Origin: Acidaminobacter sp.
GTDB lineage: Bacteria > Bacillota_A > Clostridia > Peptostreptococcales > Acidaminobacteraceae
Length of the DNA: 64,000 bases
NCBI GenBank assembly: GCA_009881125.1
Contig: WXFH01000001.1
Coordinates: 1 to 64,000 of the forward strand
Reading direction: 5' to 3'
Position numbers and translations under genes: made by a program. Every line of letters starts with the position of its first letter. Position 1 is the stretch's first letter. Below, piece by piece: positions 1 through 8,686 of this stretch. Below the pieces are notes generated by a model, which saw nothing but the letters and a program-made list of their open reading frames with translations, did not search any database and had not been told where the DNA came from.

Positions 1-15
1 ATTGTTATCAAACAT
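1..15 (-). CDS. Start of a minus-strand gene (5' end only)
   Basis: An ATG reads leftward from position 15 and codes for MFDNN before the window edge. A strong AGGAGGTG ribosome binding site lies at 22-29 on the minus strand, about eight bases before the ATG. Only five codons are visible, so no function can be given. The evidence is the start signal alone. Confidence 0.5.
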
Positions 16-92
16 GCCAGACACCTCCTACTATATTTCTATCGTGGTATCTGGTTTTCTAACAAAAACTTATCATAGGTACGGGGAGGGGA

Positions 93-101
93 ACCATCGG
101 C
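93..101 (-). repeat. Dispersed 9-mer GCCGATGGT (intergenic copy)
   Basis: A single exact copy lies in the divergent gap between the gene leaving the window on the left and the coiled-coil gene at 269. It is flanked by TTTT on the GCC side, as in other intergenic copies. No hairpin partner is nearby. The rest of 30-250 shows no gene. Confidence 0.7.
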
Positions 102-268
102 AAAACCCTCTTTGAAAGACTGTACGCTGCCTCCCTCCACAACTTTCTCAAAATTATTGAAACCCTTCCTGAAATAAGGGTATAAAACTAAGGACTAAAT
201 ATTTTGATCGTGACATCACATGCTGCACATAGGGCACGCGGAAACCAATAGTTTAAAGGAGGATTACC

Positions 269-793
269 ATGGGATTTCTAGACAAACTGTTCCACAAATC
301 CAAAGAAGCTGCTGAAATGGTCAAGGACAAGGCTGAGGATTTGGCCGGCGAGGTCAAGGAAAAAGCGGAAGTTTTGAAGGACAAAGCAGAAGATTTTGCC
401 GGGGACGTGAAAGAAAAGGCAGAGGTTCTGAAAGACAAAGCTGAGGATGCCCTTGAGGATGCAAAGGTCAAGGCGGAGGCCCTTAAGGACAAGGCCGAGG
501 ATAAATTGGAAGAAGCGAAAGAAAAAGTCGAAGGCCTGAAAGATCAAGCTGAAGATAAAGCCGAAGAAGTTAAGGATCAAGCGGAAGCTGCAGCTGAAGA
601 AGCCAAAGAAAAGGTTGAGGCTGCAGCGGAAGAAGCTAAAGAGAAGGCCGAAGATGTGAAGGAAGACGCCCAGGCCGCAGTGGAAGAGGCTAAAGAAGCG
701 GCTGAGGAAAAAGCGGAAGAAGTCAAAGAGGCTGCTGAGGAAAAAGTCGCAGACGTCAAAGCGGCCGCTGAGGAGAAACTAAAAGAGGTCTAA
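269..793 (+). CDS. LEA/apolipoprotein-like 11-mer-repeat amphipathic helix protein
   Basis: The 174-residue protein is almost entirely Ala, Lys, Glu and Asp, with no Cys, Trp or Pro. After a short amphipathic start (MGFLDKLF) it runs as 11-residue repeats of the type KDKAEDLAGEV, the periodicity of group 3 LEA proteins and apolipoproteins. It should form a long charged amphipathic helix that could coat membranes or proteins under desiccation or osmotic stress; this is inference from composition. The start has a perfect ribosome binding site (AAAGGAGGA at 255-263). It has no signal peptide. It stands alone and is followed by a structured terminator-like element. Confidence 0.8.
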   Translation: MGFLDKLFHKSKEAAEMVKDKAEDLAGEVKEKAEVLKDKAEDFAGDVKEKAEVLKDKAEDALEDAKVKAEALKDKAEDKLEEAKEKVEGLKDQAEDKAEEVKDQAEAAAEEAKEKVEAAAEEAKEKAEDVKEDAQAAVEEAKEAAEEKAEEVKEAAEEKVADVKAAAEEKLKEV

Positions 794-818
794 GATCAGC
801 TTTAATAAAAAGTCCATG

Positions 819-920
819 GATCCTGAGCCAAGCGCGAAAGTAGTGCTAAAGGGAAGGCGGCCCCGCCAGCTTCTCTCAAGGTGCCGCTTGATGTGCCACA
901 GCTCAGGATCTTTTTGTTTG
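819..920 (+). ncRNA. Structured RNA element ending in an intrinsic-terminator-like stem
   Basis: The 10-bp arms GATCCTGAGC (819-828) and GCTCAGGATC (901-910) enclose about 70 bases and are followed by a T-run (911-915). Inside are an AGCGC/GTGCT hairpin and a GGGAAG/CTTCTC stem enclosing GGCGG-rich sequence. A plain terminator would not need a 70-base branched loop, so this may be a small RNA, a 3'-UTR-derived RNA or a riboswitch-like leader for the downstream diguanylate cyclase. I do not recognise it as a known riboswitch class. Confidence 0.45.
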
Positions 921-1022
921 TAAAAAATTTTCCTTTTTTGGTTTAATATTCTGGTCTTGAGCTTTACAAAATTGTATAATAACTTTAGACAAACATAAAA
1001 AGGCGCAGCCTGGAGGTTATGG

Positions 1023-2183
1023 ATGGATCTGTTTATTCAGCTTGATGTTGATCTACTGGCGTTTGTGATATTACTGGCTATGTTCATCAATACGAGAAAG
1101 AGCTTGGGGATAAGAAACAAATCAACAGATCTTTTTTCCAGATTGACCTTTTTAATGCTGATCAGTACTTTTGTTGAAATTGTGACCTTTGCCATAGACG
1201 GGCGTCCGGGGTCGTGGATGTATGCTGCCGGGTTTATCAGCAATTCGCTGCTGTTTGCGTTGGCGCCGGTGACCCTATACCTTTGGGTGGATTACATAGA
1301 GCATTTGTTTGTCAAAGACCTTGAGGTCTGCAGGTTTAGGGTGGCTCTCCGCGGTGCGCTGGTCGCTGTCATAATGCTTATGGTCCTGGCAAACTTCTAT
1401 ACCGGGATCTTGTTTCAGATCGAGGAGGGCAATGTTTACGTCCGCGGGCCTTGGTTTGTGACCCAGGTGATGCTCAATATCCTCATAGCAGGACAGGCTT
1501 ATTTGACACTTCTCTTAAAACGGCGAAGTCTGAATCCGGTGATGCTGTGGTCGCTGGTGCTGTTCCCGCTGCTGCCTGTTGCAGGTGTGGTGATTCAGAC
1601 TCTATTTTATGGCACTACGGCTACTTTGAGTTTTAAGACTGTCGCCCTTCTCCTGATCTATATCAACGTCCAAAGGGCCATGATTTTTATTGATCCGCTG
1701 ACGGGACTGGAGAACCGGCGCAGCATAGACCTGCTGGTGAAGGCCATGGGAGAATGCCGGCGCGAGGTTATCTACGCTGGCGTGATGCTGGATATTGACA
1801 ACCTCAAGGGGATCAATGACCTTTATGGACACTCGGCTGGGGACCTGGCCATCAAGCGCACAGCGGAACTCCTCCGGGGGAGCCTGCGCAAGACGGATTT
1901 TGTCGCGCGCTATGCGGGGGATGAGTTTCTGGTGGTTATGGAGGTCGAGGACCGCATGGCACTTCTAAAGGCGGTGGAACGTATTCAGGGTTCGTTTGCG
2001 GTGTATAATGAGACGTCCGGCGACCCTTGGAAGTTGGAGGTCAGCATGGGCTATGACACCTTTGTGTACAAAACCCCTGAGGAAGTGGAGCAGGCGCTGA
2101 GGGAAATCGACCTTAAGATGTATGAGGAGAAGAATCGGCGGAAGATCGAAAAGAAATCCAATTTGAATGTGGTCAGTGTATAG
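1023..2183 (+). CDS. Membrane-bound diguanylate cyclase (GGDEF domain)
   Basis: The protein has 386 residues. The first ~200 carry about six to seven hydrophobic segments (7TM-like sensory region, no signal peptide), and the rest is a GGDEF domain. The active-site loop reads AGDEF at residues 298-302, a variant found in active cyclases. RKTD five residues before it fits the RxxD inhibitory I-site for c-di-GMP. The predicted reaction is 2 GTP to c-di-GMP at the membrane. The ribosome binding site is GGAGG just before the ATG. A TATAAT at 975-980 may be the -10 box, but no good -35 lies at the right distance. It converges on another GGDEF protein gene. Confidence 0.88.
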   Translation: MDLFIQLDVDLLAFVILLAMFINTRKSLGIRNKSTDLFSRLTFLMLISTFVEIVTFAIDGRPGSWMYAAGFISNSLLFALAPVTLYLWVDYIEHLFVKDLEVCRFRVALRGALVAVIMLMVLANFYTGILFQIEEGNVYVRGPWFVTQVMLNILIAGQAYLTLLLKRRSLNPVMLWSLVLFPLLPVAGVVIQTLFYGTTATLSFKTVALLLIYINVQRAMIFIDPLTGLENRRSIDLLVKAMGECRREVIYAGVMLDIDNLKGINDLYGHSAGDLAIKRTAELLRGSLRKTDFVARYAGDEFLVVMEVEDRMALLKAVERIQGSFAVYNETSGDPWKLEVSMGYDTFVYKTPEEVEQALREIDLKMYEEKNRRKIEKKSNLNVVSV

Positions 2184-2200
2184 AAGGATGCCAATAAAAT

Positions 2201-2241
2201 ATCGACCCCTTTCGTGGAAATTGAAAACGAAGGGGGTCGAT
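2201..2241. terminator. Bidirectional hairpin between convergent genes
   Basis: The arms ATCGACCCCTTTCGT (2201-2215) and ACGAAGGGGGTCGAT (2227-2241) form a 15-bp stem with one G-T pair. Its position between two converging c-di-GMP genes fits a shared intrinsic terminator. T-runs on either side are weak. Confidence 0.65.
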
Positions 2242-2284
2242 GTGTTGTGTGGGGAAAATGGGCGCCCTTAGGGATTCGAAACTG

Positions 2285-2297
2285 GGTGTCTGACACC
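2285..2297 (+). repeat. 24-bp-family element, palindromic core GGTGTCTGACACC
   Basis: A single member of the short palindromic family described at 38700 and 55862. The core is followed by GAGTTTCT and lies only seven bases outside the stop codon of the minus-strand gene at 2304. Confidence 0.7.
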
Positions 2298-2303
2298 GAG
2301 TTT

Positions 2304-4163
2304 CTATCCCATCTCTTCCACCAAAAACTCACTTAGAAACAGCCGTGTCAGATGCGGGTCGAATTGGGTACCGGCACCATCGGCTAATTCTTTTTGGATT
2401 TGGTCGGGGGAGAGGCGGGAGCGGTAGACCTGGTCATGGCGCATGGTGTCATAGGCCTCGATCAGGGCGACAATGCGGGCGTGAAGGGGGATGTCCCGGC
2501 GGGAGAGACCGCGGGGGTAGCCCTCGCCGTCCCAGCGCTCGTGGTGGCTCAGGATATCCTCGGAAATGCGGGTGAAGTCCGGGCTTGAGACGGCGATGCG
2601 GTAGCCGCTTTCCGAGTGCTTCTGGACCTGGCCGCGCTCCGTGCTGTCCAGCTGGCCGCGCTTTTCGACGATCTCCCGGGGCACGCTCATGATGCCAATG
2701 TCGTGCATCAGGGCCAGGAGGCTGAGATCTTCAATCCGCTCCGGGGTAAGGCCCAGGCGGGTGCCAAAGGCTTCGCAGAGTCTCTGGACCCGGCGGCAGT
2801 GCTCCATAGTGCGGGCGGACTGGCTTTCCATGACGGTGGCTATGGATTCTATGAGGGCGTTTTTGGCCCAACGGCTTTCGAGGAGTTTGTTGTGGTACAT
2901 GGTGGACTCGCTGTCCTTGAGGACGCGGTTCATGATCTGATGCTCCGCGGACTTGGTGGCTTCGCCCATGGAGAGGCTCAGCATCACGGTGCCGGTGTTG
3001 GCGGCCTGGGCCAGGGACTGGATGCGCTGAGTGATGTGGGCAGCGGTTTCCGCGTCGGTTTTTGGGAGGAGCAGGGAGAATTCGTCGCCGCCGACTCTGG
3101 CGATGATATCATCCGCCCGGCAGGCGGCCTTCATGACTTCGGCCGCCATACGCAGGAGCTCGTCGCCTTCCGCATGGCCAAAGGTGTCGTTGACGAGCTT
3201 GAGGCCATTCAGGTCGGCGGTGATGACGCTGATGGGCAGGTTGCGGGGAACGTCCATGCGTTTCAGAGCGTCCTCGAAATAGGCGCGGTTGTAGAGGCCG
3301 GTGAGGGGGTCGTGGAAGTTGAGGTACATGAGCCGGTCCTCGGTTTCCTTGCGCTCAGTGATGTCCCGGGCCGCCGCGAAGATGTGGGAACCGGAAGGCT
3401 CGGCGTTCCACTCGATGTAGCGGAACTCGCCGGAGCTGGTTTTCATGCGGATGACGAAGCCCATGAGAGATTCGCCGCGGTTGAGGGCGTTGAGGGCGTT
3501 GATGGATTTCTCGACGTCCTCTGAGTGGACGAACTCAAAGAAAATGGCGTCCTGAAGGTCGGCGGGCTCATAGCCCATCAGAATTTTCCATGCTTTGTTG
3601 GCCTTCATGATCCGGCCGTGGCTGTTGGCAATGCAGAGCAGGTCCGGGGACAGGCTGAAGAAGCTCTCAAACTGCTCGTGGGTCTCCTGGAAGGCGAGCT
3701 CCACGGACTTCTGTCCGGAGATATCCATGGCGGAGCCTATGATGTAGCGGACCACACCGGCTTCCAGCAGAGGTGTCAGCGTGGTCTGCCAGGTGCGGGT
3801 GTCTTTTGGGAGGTTTAGGGTCTCTTCGTAGACAATGGTGCTTTTCAGGTCCCAGCAGCGCCTGTAGTTTTTTTCCACAGTGATGGCCAGCGGCGCCGGG
3901 AGCAGCTCGTGAGGCGTCTTCCCTTTGAGGCGGTCGCGGGCAAGACCGGTCAGCTGCTCGTGGTAGAGGTTGCTGTCTATGTAACGGAAAGTGGGGCCTT
4001 CATCGACTTTGATGATGAAGACGGCGTCGGCAATGTTCTGATAAATTTTTTCGTACTTCAGGCCATTGCCGGCAATGGCGGCGTCACGAGGGTTGTCTGA
4101 ACTTGGGTCGTTTTTCGATCTGAAAGCTGTCTCGGTCTGTTCGGTCGGGTTAGGCTTTGTCAT
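2304..4163 (-). CDS. PAS-PAS-GGDEF-HD-GYP hybrid c-di-GMP signalling protein
   Basis: The 619-residue protein has no membrane segments. Two PAS domains (about residues 35-150 and 160-275) precede a GGDEF domain with the canonical motif in ARVGGDEFSL and an RADD I-site, then a C-terminal HD-GYP domain. The HD-GYP part keeps the HD pair (MHDIG) and the HHERWDGEGYP signature of c-di-GMP phosphodiesterases, but the usual HDIGK lysine is replaced (HDIGIM). It could make and break c-di-GMP, or one domain could be regulatory. It faces the membrane cyclase gene at 1023, suggesting a local c-di-GMP module. Confidence 0.88.
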   Translation of the reverse strand: MTKPNPTEQTETAFRSKNDPSSDNPRDAAIAGNGLKYEKIYQNIADAVFIIKVDEGPTFRYIDSNLYHEQLTGLARDRLKGKTPHELLPAPLAITVEKNYRRCWDLKSTIVYEETLNLPKDTRTWQTTLTPLLEAGVVRYIIGSAMDISGQKSVELAFQETHEQFESFFSLSPDLLCIANSHGRIMKANKAWKILMGYEPADLQDAIFFEFVHSEDVEKSINALNALNRGESLMGFVIRMKTSSGEFRYIEWNAEPSGSHIFAAARDITERKETEDRLMYLNFHDPLTGLYNRAYFEDALKRMDVPRNLPISVITADLNGLKLVNDTFGHAEGDELLRMAAEVMKAACRADDIIARVGGDEFSLLLPKTDAETAAHITQRIQSLAQAANTGTVMLSLSMGEATKSAEHQIMNRVLKDSESTMYHNKLLESRWAKNALIESIATVMESQSARTMEHCRRVQRLCEAFGTRLGLTPERIEDLSLLALMHDIGIMSVPREIVEKRGQLDSTERGQVQKHSESGYRIAVSSPDFTRISEDILSHHERWDGEGYPRGLSRRDIPLHARIVALIEAYDTMRHDQVYRSRLSPDQIQKELADGAGTQFDPHLTRLFLSEFLVEEMG

Positions 4164-4260
4164 TGAAGCATCGACACTCCTTGGATGGCGAATTGTTAGA
4201 CCTGTTGTGGGGATTCATTTTGCTAGCGGAGCTTAGTATCATTGGTTGAGACTTGCACGA

Positions 4261-5277
4261 CTAATAGGAACGCGGCTGTTTGATCAGTTTTTTAATGTTG
4301 TCGATCTGCTCTAACTGCCCAAGGACCAGCAGCTTGTCGCCGGGCTCGACCAGGAAGCTCGGGTCGGGATTTGGGCGGACAAAATCCTCGGTGTGCTTTT
4401 TGGTGGCCAGGACATTGAGCCCGGTTTTTCTTCTGAAGCCGGACTCTCTCAGGGTCTGCCACGCGAACATGCAGCCGTCGGGGATTTCGACTTCTTCTAT
4501 GTCAAAAATGATGTCCCCCATGTGGGTGGTGATTTCCAGGAAGGACATGACGGCGGGTCTGAGCAGCATGGTCGCCATGCGGTCGCCGCCCAGTTCGTTG
4601 GGTGACAGGGTGTTGTTGGCGCCGGCGTGGAACAGCTTTTTATGGGCGTTGGGGTTGATGGCGCGGGACACAATGTGCAGGTCCGGTTTCATGCCCCTGG
4701 CGGTCAGCACTGTGAAGACGTTGTCCGCGTCCGTGGAGAGGCAGCTGACCAGGCCTTTGGAGTGGTGAATGCCGGCCTTTTCCAGCACTTCTTCCTGGGT
4801 GGCGTCGCCGTGGAGGGCCATGATGCCTTCCTCCAGCAGGGCGTTGACCCGCTCCTCGCTTTTTTCTATAGCTATGTAACTGACTTTGCTTTTCTGGAAA
4901 CGCTTGATGACGCTCATCCCCGTGTAGCCGGCGCCGCAGAGGATGTAGTGGTCCCTCAGGTTGTCGATGTCATGTTCCATGGAGCGCCTCCTCATGATCT
5001 CGGTGAATTCGCCGCCAAAGACGAATGCGGCGACGTAGGTCAGGGTGTAAGCCACGAAGCTGATGCCGCCAAAGATCATCAGGATCGTGAAAAGCTTGCT
5101 GGCGTTGGATAGCTCCACGACTTCCTTGTAGCCAACGGTGGACAGCGTGATGACGGTCATGTAGAAGGCGTCTAAGACTGGAATGCCTTCCAGGAGCATG
5201 TAGCCGATGGTCCCGGTAAGCAGCAATAGCACCAGGGAGGACACCAGAATCAATATACGCTTGAACTGCCAGTGCAC
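4261..5277 (-). CDS. Two-TM potassium channel with RCK (TrkA-N/TrkA-C) domains
   Basis: The 338-residue protein has a hydrophobic helix at about residues 7-30, a pore loop with the selectivity filter TVGY in TLSTVGYKEV, and a second helix. A cytoplasmic RCK domain follows with the Rossmann motif CGAGYTG, and a TrkA-C domain ends it. This is the MthK-type plan: a K+ channel gated by Ca2+, nucleotides or another ligand. Translation begins at GTG, with AGGAGGTG about six bases upstream. It is preceded by the divergent racemase gene and appears monocistronic. Confidence 0.88.
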   Translation of the reverse strand: MHWQFKRILILVSSLVLLLLTGTIGYMLLEGIPVLDAFYMTVITLSTVGYKEVVELSNASKLFTILMIFGGISFVAYTLTYVAAFVFGGEFTEIMRRRSMEHDIDNLRDHYILCGAGYTGMSVIKRFQKSKVSYIAIEKSEERVNALLEEGIMALHGDATQEEVLEKAGIHHSKGLVSCLSTDADNVFTVLTARGMKPDLHIVSRAINPNAHKKLFHAGANNTLSPNELGGDRMATMLLRPAVMSFLEITTHMGDIIFDIEEVEIPDGCMFAWQTLRESGFRRKTGLNVLATKKHTEDFVRPNPDPSFLVEPGDKLLVLGQLEQIDNIKKLIKQPRSY

Positions 5278-5561
5278 GACGCCACCTCCTCAGGGGTTGT
5301 TGCGAAAATTTTGTTGTCTTATGTATCCCCCTTTTGGCGTGTCAGGTAACAAGAAATTGTGGCGGGATTACAAAGTGAGTGGACTATTCTGATTATAGCT
5401 TGAAATTGGGCGGCTTTCACCTTTTTTCGCTGAATTACGACCTTTTAAGACGCGTTTTGCAGAAATATTTCGAATTTTTTGCCCGAGGCTTTTAAATAAT
5501 GTAAAATGGAAAAAATGAGTTGGCTTTCTGCCGGAAAGCCTGTGAAGTTGGAGGGATCTTT

Positions 5562-6680
5562 ATGACTACACCAAATCATTATCCGAAATTGGAAATAGAT
5601 CTTCAGAAACTGATCAGCAATGCGGCCTGCGTCACGGCTTATGCTGCCGAGCGCGGGATTGAGATCACGGGTGTGATCAAGGGCTGCAATTCTATAGTTG
5701 AGGCGGGAAAGGCCATGCTGAAGGGCGGTTGTACCGGTCTTGCGACGTCTCGGATGGATCAGATGAGACGGATCCGTGAGGCGGTGCCGGGTGCTCAGAC
5801 GTGGCTCCTTAGGCTCCCGATGCTGTCTGAGATTGAGGACGTGGTCCTGTTGTCGGATATCAGTCTGAATTCGGAGGACGTGACCATCGGCAAAATAGAA
5901 GAGACTTGTGGACGGCTGGGGAAACAGCACGGCGTGATCCTGATGGCGGACCTGGGGGATCTTCGCGAGGGCTTTCGGGATTTTGAGGCCATGATGGCGC
6001 TGGCGGAGGAGATTGAGTTCAGGATGCCGCATGTGACGCTGGAGGGCATTGGAACGAATCTCGGGTGTTACGGGTCGATCAGTCCGACCACGGAGAATTT
6101 GACGGAGCTGGTGGAGCTGGCGCGAGCCATTGAGGCGCGGCTGGGGCGGAAGCTCCGGTATGTGTCCGGGGGCGCGACCACAACGCTGCCGCTGCTGCTG
6201 AAGGGCGGCGTGCCGGAGGGGATCAACCATCTGCGGGTTGGAGAGGGCATTTTGAACGGCCGGGATCTGATGGTGTTCTGGAATACACCGTTTCCGGGCG
6301 TGGTGGCGGACGCGTTTACGCTGAAGGCGCAGGTCGTGGAGGTCAAGGAGAAGCCGAGTTATCCCATTGGGGAGATTTTTGTGGACGCTTTTGGCGAGGT
6401 GCCGGTGTACCATGACGAGGGGCTGCGGATTCGGGCGATTGCCGCTGTGGGGAAACAGGACATTGGGTCCCACGAGAAGCTGCTGGTCAGGAATGAGGGG
6501 CTGCGGCTCATTGGCAGCAGCAGCGACCATTTGATTTTGGATGTGACAGATCTGCCTCCCGAGGCGCGGCCGATGGTGGGGGATGTTTTGGAATTTGACC
6601 TATACTACCCGGCGATGCTGTATTCGACGGGCTCCGTGTCGGTGGAGAAGGTGCTGTTAAATGGGGAGACGGTTTTGTAG
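5562..6680 (+). CDS. Alanine/ornithine racemase family PLP enzyme
   Basis: The 372-residue protein is an alanine-racemase-fold (type III) PLP enzyme. The PLP lysine lies in EITGVIKG, and the segments LLRLPMLSE, LMADLGDLREG, GIGTNLGCYG and SGGATTTLPLL follow the pattern of clostridial ornithine racemase (Orr) and YhfX relatives. The likely reaction is interconversion of L- and D-ornithine or a related amino acid at the head of an oxidative ornithine degradation route. The substrate is not proven, and ord/ora genes are not in the window. The start at 5562 was chosen over an upstream ATG at 5520 because GGAGGG lies just before it. Confidence 0.75.
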   Translation: MTTPNHYPKLEIDLQKLISNAACVTAYAAERGIEITGVIKGCNSIVEAGKAMLKGGCTGLATSRMDQMRRIREAVPGAQTWLLRLPMLSEIEDVVLLSDISLNSEDVTIGKIEETCGRLGKQHGVILMADLGDLREGFRDFEAMMALAEEIEFRMPHVTLEGIGTNLGCYGSISPTTENLTELVELARAIEARLGRKLRYVSGGATTTLPLLLKGGVPEGINHLRVGEGILNGRDLMVFWNTPFPGVVADAFTLKAQVVEVKEKPSYPIGEIFVDAFGEVPVYHDEGLRIRAIAAVGKQDIGSHEKLLVRNEGLRLIGSSSDHLILDVTDLPPEARPMVGDVLEFDLYYPAMLYSTGSVSVEKVLLNGETVL

Positions 6681-6726
6681 TCAGTTGAGAAACGTTATCG
6701 TATGCTCTGGCACCGAATCAAAAGTT

Positions 6727-6810
6727 GTCCGCGCGGCCTGAAGCCTATTGCCCCCAAGTTGAAAGCTGTCCGCGTCACTAATCTGAAAACCGTCCGCGAG
6801 GCCAGTGGCC
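6727..6810 (+). repeat. Degenerate 24-bp-family cluster (GTCCGCG cores)
   Basis: GTCCGCG occurs at 6727, 6768 and 6792; the last two are exactly 24 bp apart. The sequence matches the GTCCGCGTCACC branch seen reversed at 40649 and 42762. It fills the gap between the racemase gene and the YczE-like gene. Confidence 0.65.
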
Positions 6811-6848
6811 TATTTTCCCAACCTCACGAATGAAAGGAAGTCATCTCT

Positions 6849-7514
6849 TTGGAACAGATCTCAAATCCGGTAACAACCTATATAAAGCGGCTGCCCAGGC
6901 TGATGTTTGGCTATTTTCTTTACGCCCTGGGCATAGCCCTGACGGTGGACGCAAATCTCGGGCTGGCGCCCTGGGACGTGCTGCATCAAGGGCTGTCCCA
7001 AACGCTTGGGATTACGTTTGGCACGGCCAGCATTGGTGTGGGGATCATCATTGTCGCCCTCAACGTCAAGCTGGGAGAACGGGTTGGCTGGGGGACCATT
7101 GGCAACATGATTTTTATTGGAGTGTTCCTGGACCTGCTTTTCGGCAGCGGGTTGCTGCCGTCGCTTGAATCCGTTCCCTTTAGGGTGATTCAGCTCTTCG
7201 CGGGGATGTACATCATAGGCTTCGCGTCCTACGTCTACCTGGGCTGCGGCATGGGCTCGGGTCCCCGGGACGGGCTGATGGTGGCACTGACGAAAAAGAC
7301 CGGCAAGCCGGTTGGGTTGATTCGCAGCGGCATTGAGCTCTGCGTGCTGGTCGTGGGCTACTTCCTGGGTGGATCCATTGGCATTGGAACCGTGCTGACG
7401 GCACTCGGCATTGGGATTGCCGTTCAACACGTCTTCAAGCTGGTGAAATTCGACGTCAAAGGCCAAAAGCACCGTTTTGTGGACGAGGATTTGGCGTGGG
7501 TGCGGGCGAAATGA
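6849..7514 (+). CDS. YczE/YitT-type integral membrane protein
   Basis: The 221-residue protein has five to six transmembrane segments and the family-typical N-terminal pattern LGLAPWDVLHQGLS plus GCGMGSGPRDGLM. This family of uncharacterised bacterial membrane proteins includes Bacillus YczE. No substrate is known. The start is a TTG supported by AAAGGAAG about nine bases upstream; no ATG lies near that ribosome binding site. It stands alone between a repeat cluster and the EET locus promoter. Confidence 0.75.
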   Translation: MEQISNPVTTYIKRLPRLMFGYFLYALGIALTVDANLGLAPWDVLHQGLSQTLGITFGTASIGVGIIIVALNVKLGERVGWGTIGNMIFIGVFLDLLFGSGLLPSLESVPFRVIQLFAGMYIIGFASYVYLGCGMGSGPRDGLMVALTKKTGKPVGLIRSGIELCVLVVGYFLGGSIGIGTVLTALGIGIAVQHVFKLVKFDVKGQKHRFVDEDLAWVRAK

Positions 7515-7652
7515 TATTTGAAATGATTACAATTTAGATTTTAGAAAATTCAAACAATACCCGTAACAATTGAAATACAAGGGCTGCGCAAAAAATAAAT
7601 AAAAAACGATTTGTCACTTTTGTGACCTAAATGAACAAATTGTCCCTAATGA

Positions 7653-7681
7653 TTGACATTATTTTATCAGGAATTTATACT
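7653..7681 (+). promoter_or_regulatory. Sigma-A-type promoter of the PplA-like gene
   Basis: A perfect TTGACA (7653-7658) is followed after 17 bases by TATACT (7676-7681), 34 bases before the ATG at 7716. This would give strong constitutive-type expression of the surface flavoprotein. Confidence 0.8.
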
Positions 7682-7715
7682 CAGGATGAAACTAAAATCA
7701 AGGGGGATTACCAAA

Positions 7716-8591
7716 ATGAAGAAAAAACTTTTAGCGCTCGGCCTCGTGTCCGTGCTCGCAATCAGCCTTTTTGCAGGCTGCTCTAAGCCGGCTGAAGCTC
7801 CAGCGCCTGCTGAAACACCAGCTGAAACTCCGGCAGAAGCTAAATACGCTGACGGCATCTACTTCGCTCAAGAAGACAGCTTCGCAGAAAACGGCTGGAA
7901 GTACATGGTCACTGTTGAAGTTAAAGACGGTAAAATTGCATCTGCAGTTTGGAACGGCGCTAACAAAAACGCTGGCCCAGACAAGATCACACTCTCCACT
8001 GACGGCACTTACGGTATGGTCGCTAAGGGCGGCGCTCAAGCTGAATGGCATGAGCAAGCTGCTGCTACTGAAGCTTACCTCCTCGAGAAACAAGATCCAA
8101 CTATGATCGAGTACAAGGACGCTGAAGGCCATACGGATGCAATCGCTGGCGTTTCCATCCACGTCATCGAGTACTTCACACTTGTTGAAAAAGCACTCGC
8201 TGCTGGTCCGGTTGGCGCAGGCCAATACAAAGACGGCGCTTACCGTGCTGAAGGCGCTGAGTTCGACGCTAACAGCGGCTGGAAATCAACTGTAGACCTT
8301 ACTGTCATCAACGGCTACATCGTTGCAGCTAACTGGGACGGCGTCAGCAAAGACGGCGGCGACACCAAGAAAGTTCAATCAGCTGACGGTCGTTACGACA
8401 TGACAGTTGCAGGCGCGAAAGCACCTTGGCACGAGCAAGCTGCTGCTACTGAAGCAGTCCTTCTCGAATCCCAGGATCCTGCTTCAGTTACGCTCAACGC
8501 TGAAGGCAAAACTGATGCTATTGCTGGCGTCTCCATTTCTGTAGGCGACTTCTTCACACTCGCTGCTGAAGCGCTCGCAACTGCGAAGTAA
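7716..8591 (+). CDS. pplA: PplA-like FMN-binding lipoprotein with two tandem domains
   Basis: The 291-residue protein has a lipoprotein signal (lipobox LFAGC), a Pro/Ala/Glu linker and two homologous ~110-residue domains, each with GWK..V.V..G.I..A.WNG, AEWHEQAAATEA and DAIAGVSI. It resembles Listeria PplA, the surface flavoprotein that hands electrons to extracellular acceptors and is flavinylated by FmnB. The expected acceptor Thr is Ser in both domains (GVS). The start at 7716, not 7653, is set by AAGGGGG and by the signal peptide. It sits directly upstream of fmnB and downstream of a consensus promoter, and its codon use suggests high expression. Confidence 0.82.
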   Translation: MKKKLLALGLVSVLAISLFAGCSKPAEAPAPAETPAETPAEAKYADGIYFAQEDSFAENGWKYMVTVEVKDGKIASAVWNGANKNAGPDKITLSTDGTYGMVAKGGAQAEWHEQAAATEAYLLEKQDPTMIEYKDAEGHTDAIAGVSIHVIEYFTLVEKALAAGPVGAGQYKDGAYRAEGAEFDANSGWKSTVDLTVINGYIVAANWDGVSKDGGDTKKVQSADGRYDMTVAGAKAPWHEQAAATEAVLLESQDPASVTLNAEGKTDAIAGVSISVGDFFTLAAEALATAK

Positions 8592-8616
8592 TAGTTCACC
8601 CCAAACACGTTAACCG

Positions 8617-8655
8617 AACAAGACTCAAGGGACGCACCTTGAGTCTTGTTTTACG
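8617..8655 (+). terminator. Intrinsic terminator after the PplA-like gene
   Basis: The 14-bp arms AACAAGACTCAAGG (8617-8630) and CCTTGAGTCTTGTT (8637-8650) have a six-base loop and end in TTTT. It separates the lipoprotein gene from the flavin transferase gene, and partial readthrough would give unequal expression. Confidence 0.85.
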
Positions 8656-8686
8656 TTTACGCCGCAATTGACGGAGGCATCCAAAT

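Noticed and set aside
819..920. Known riboswitch (c-di-GMP) or signal-recognition-particle RNA
   Set aside because: Key conserved sequences of these RNAs are missing, although the shape is riboswitch-like.
2616..3524. 302-codon plus-strand frame opposite the PAS-GGDEF-HD-GYP gene
   Set aside because: Antisense shadow of a high-GC gene with clear domains on the other strand.
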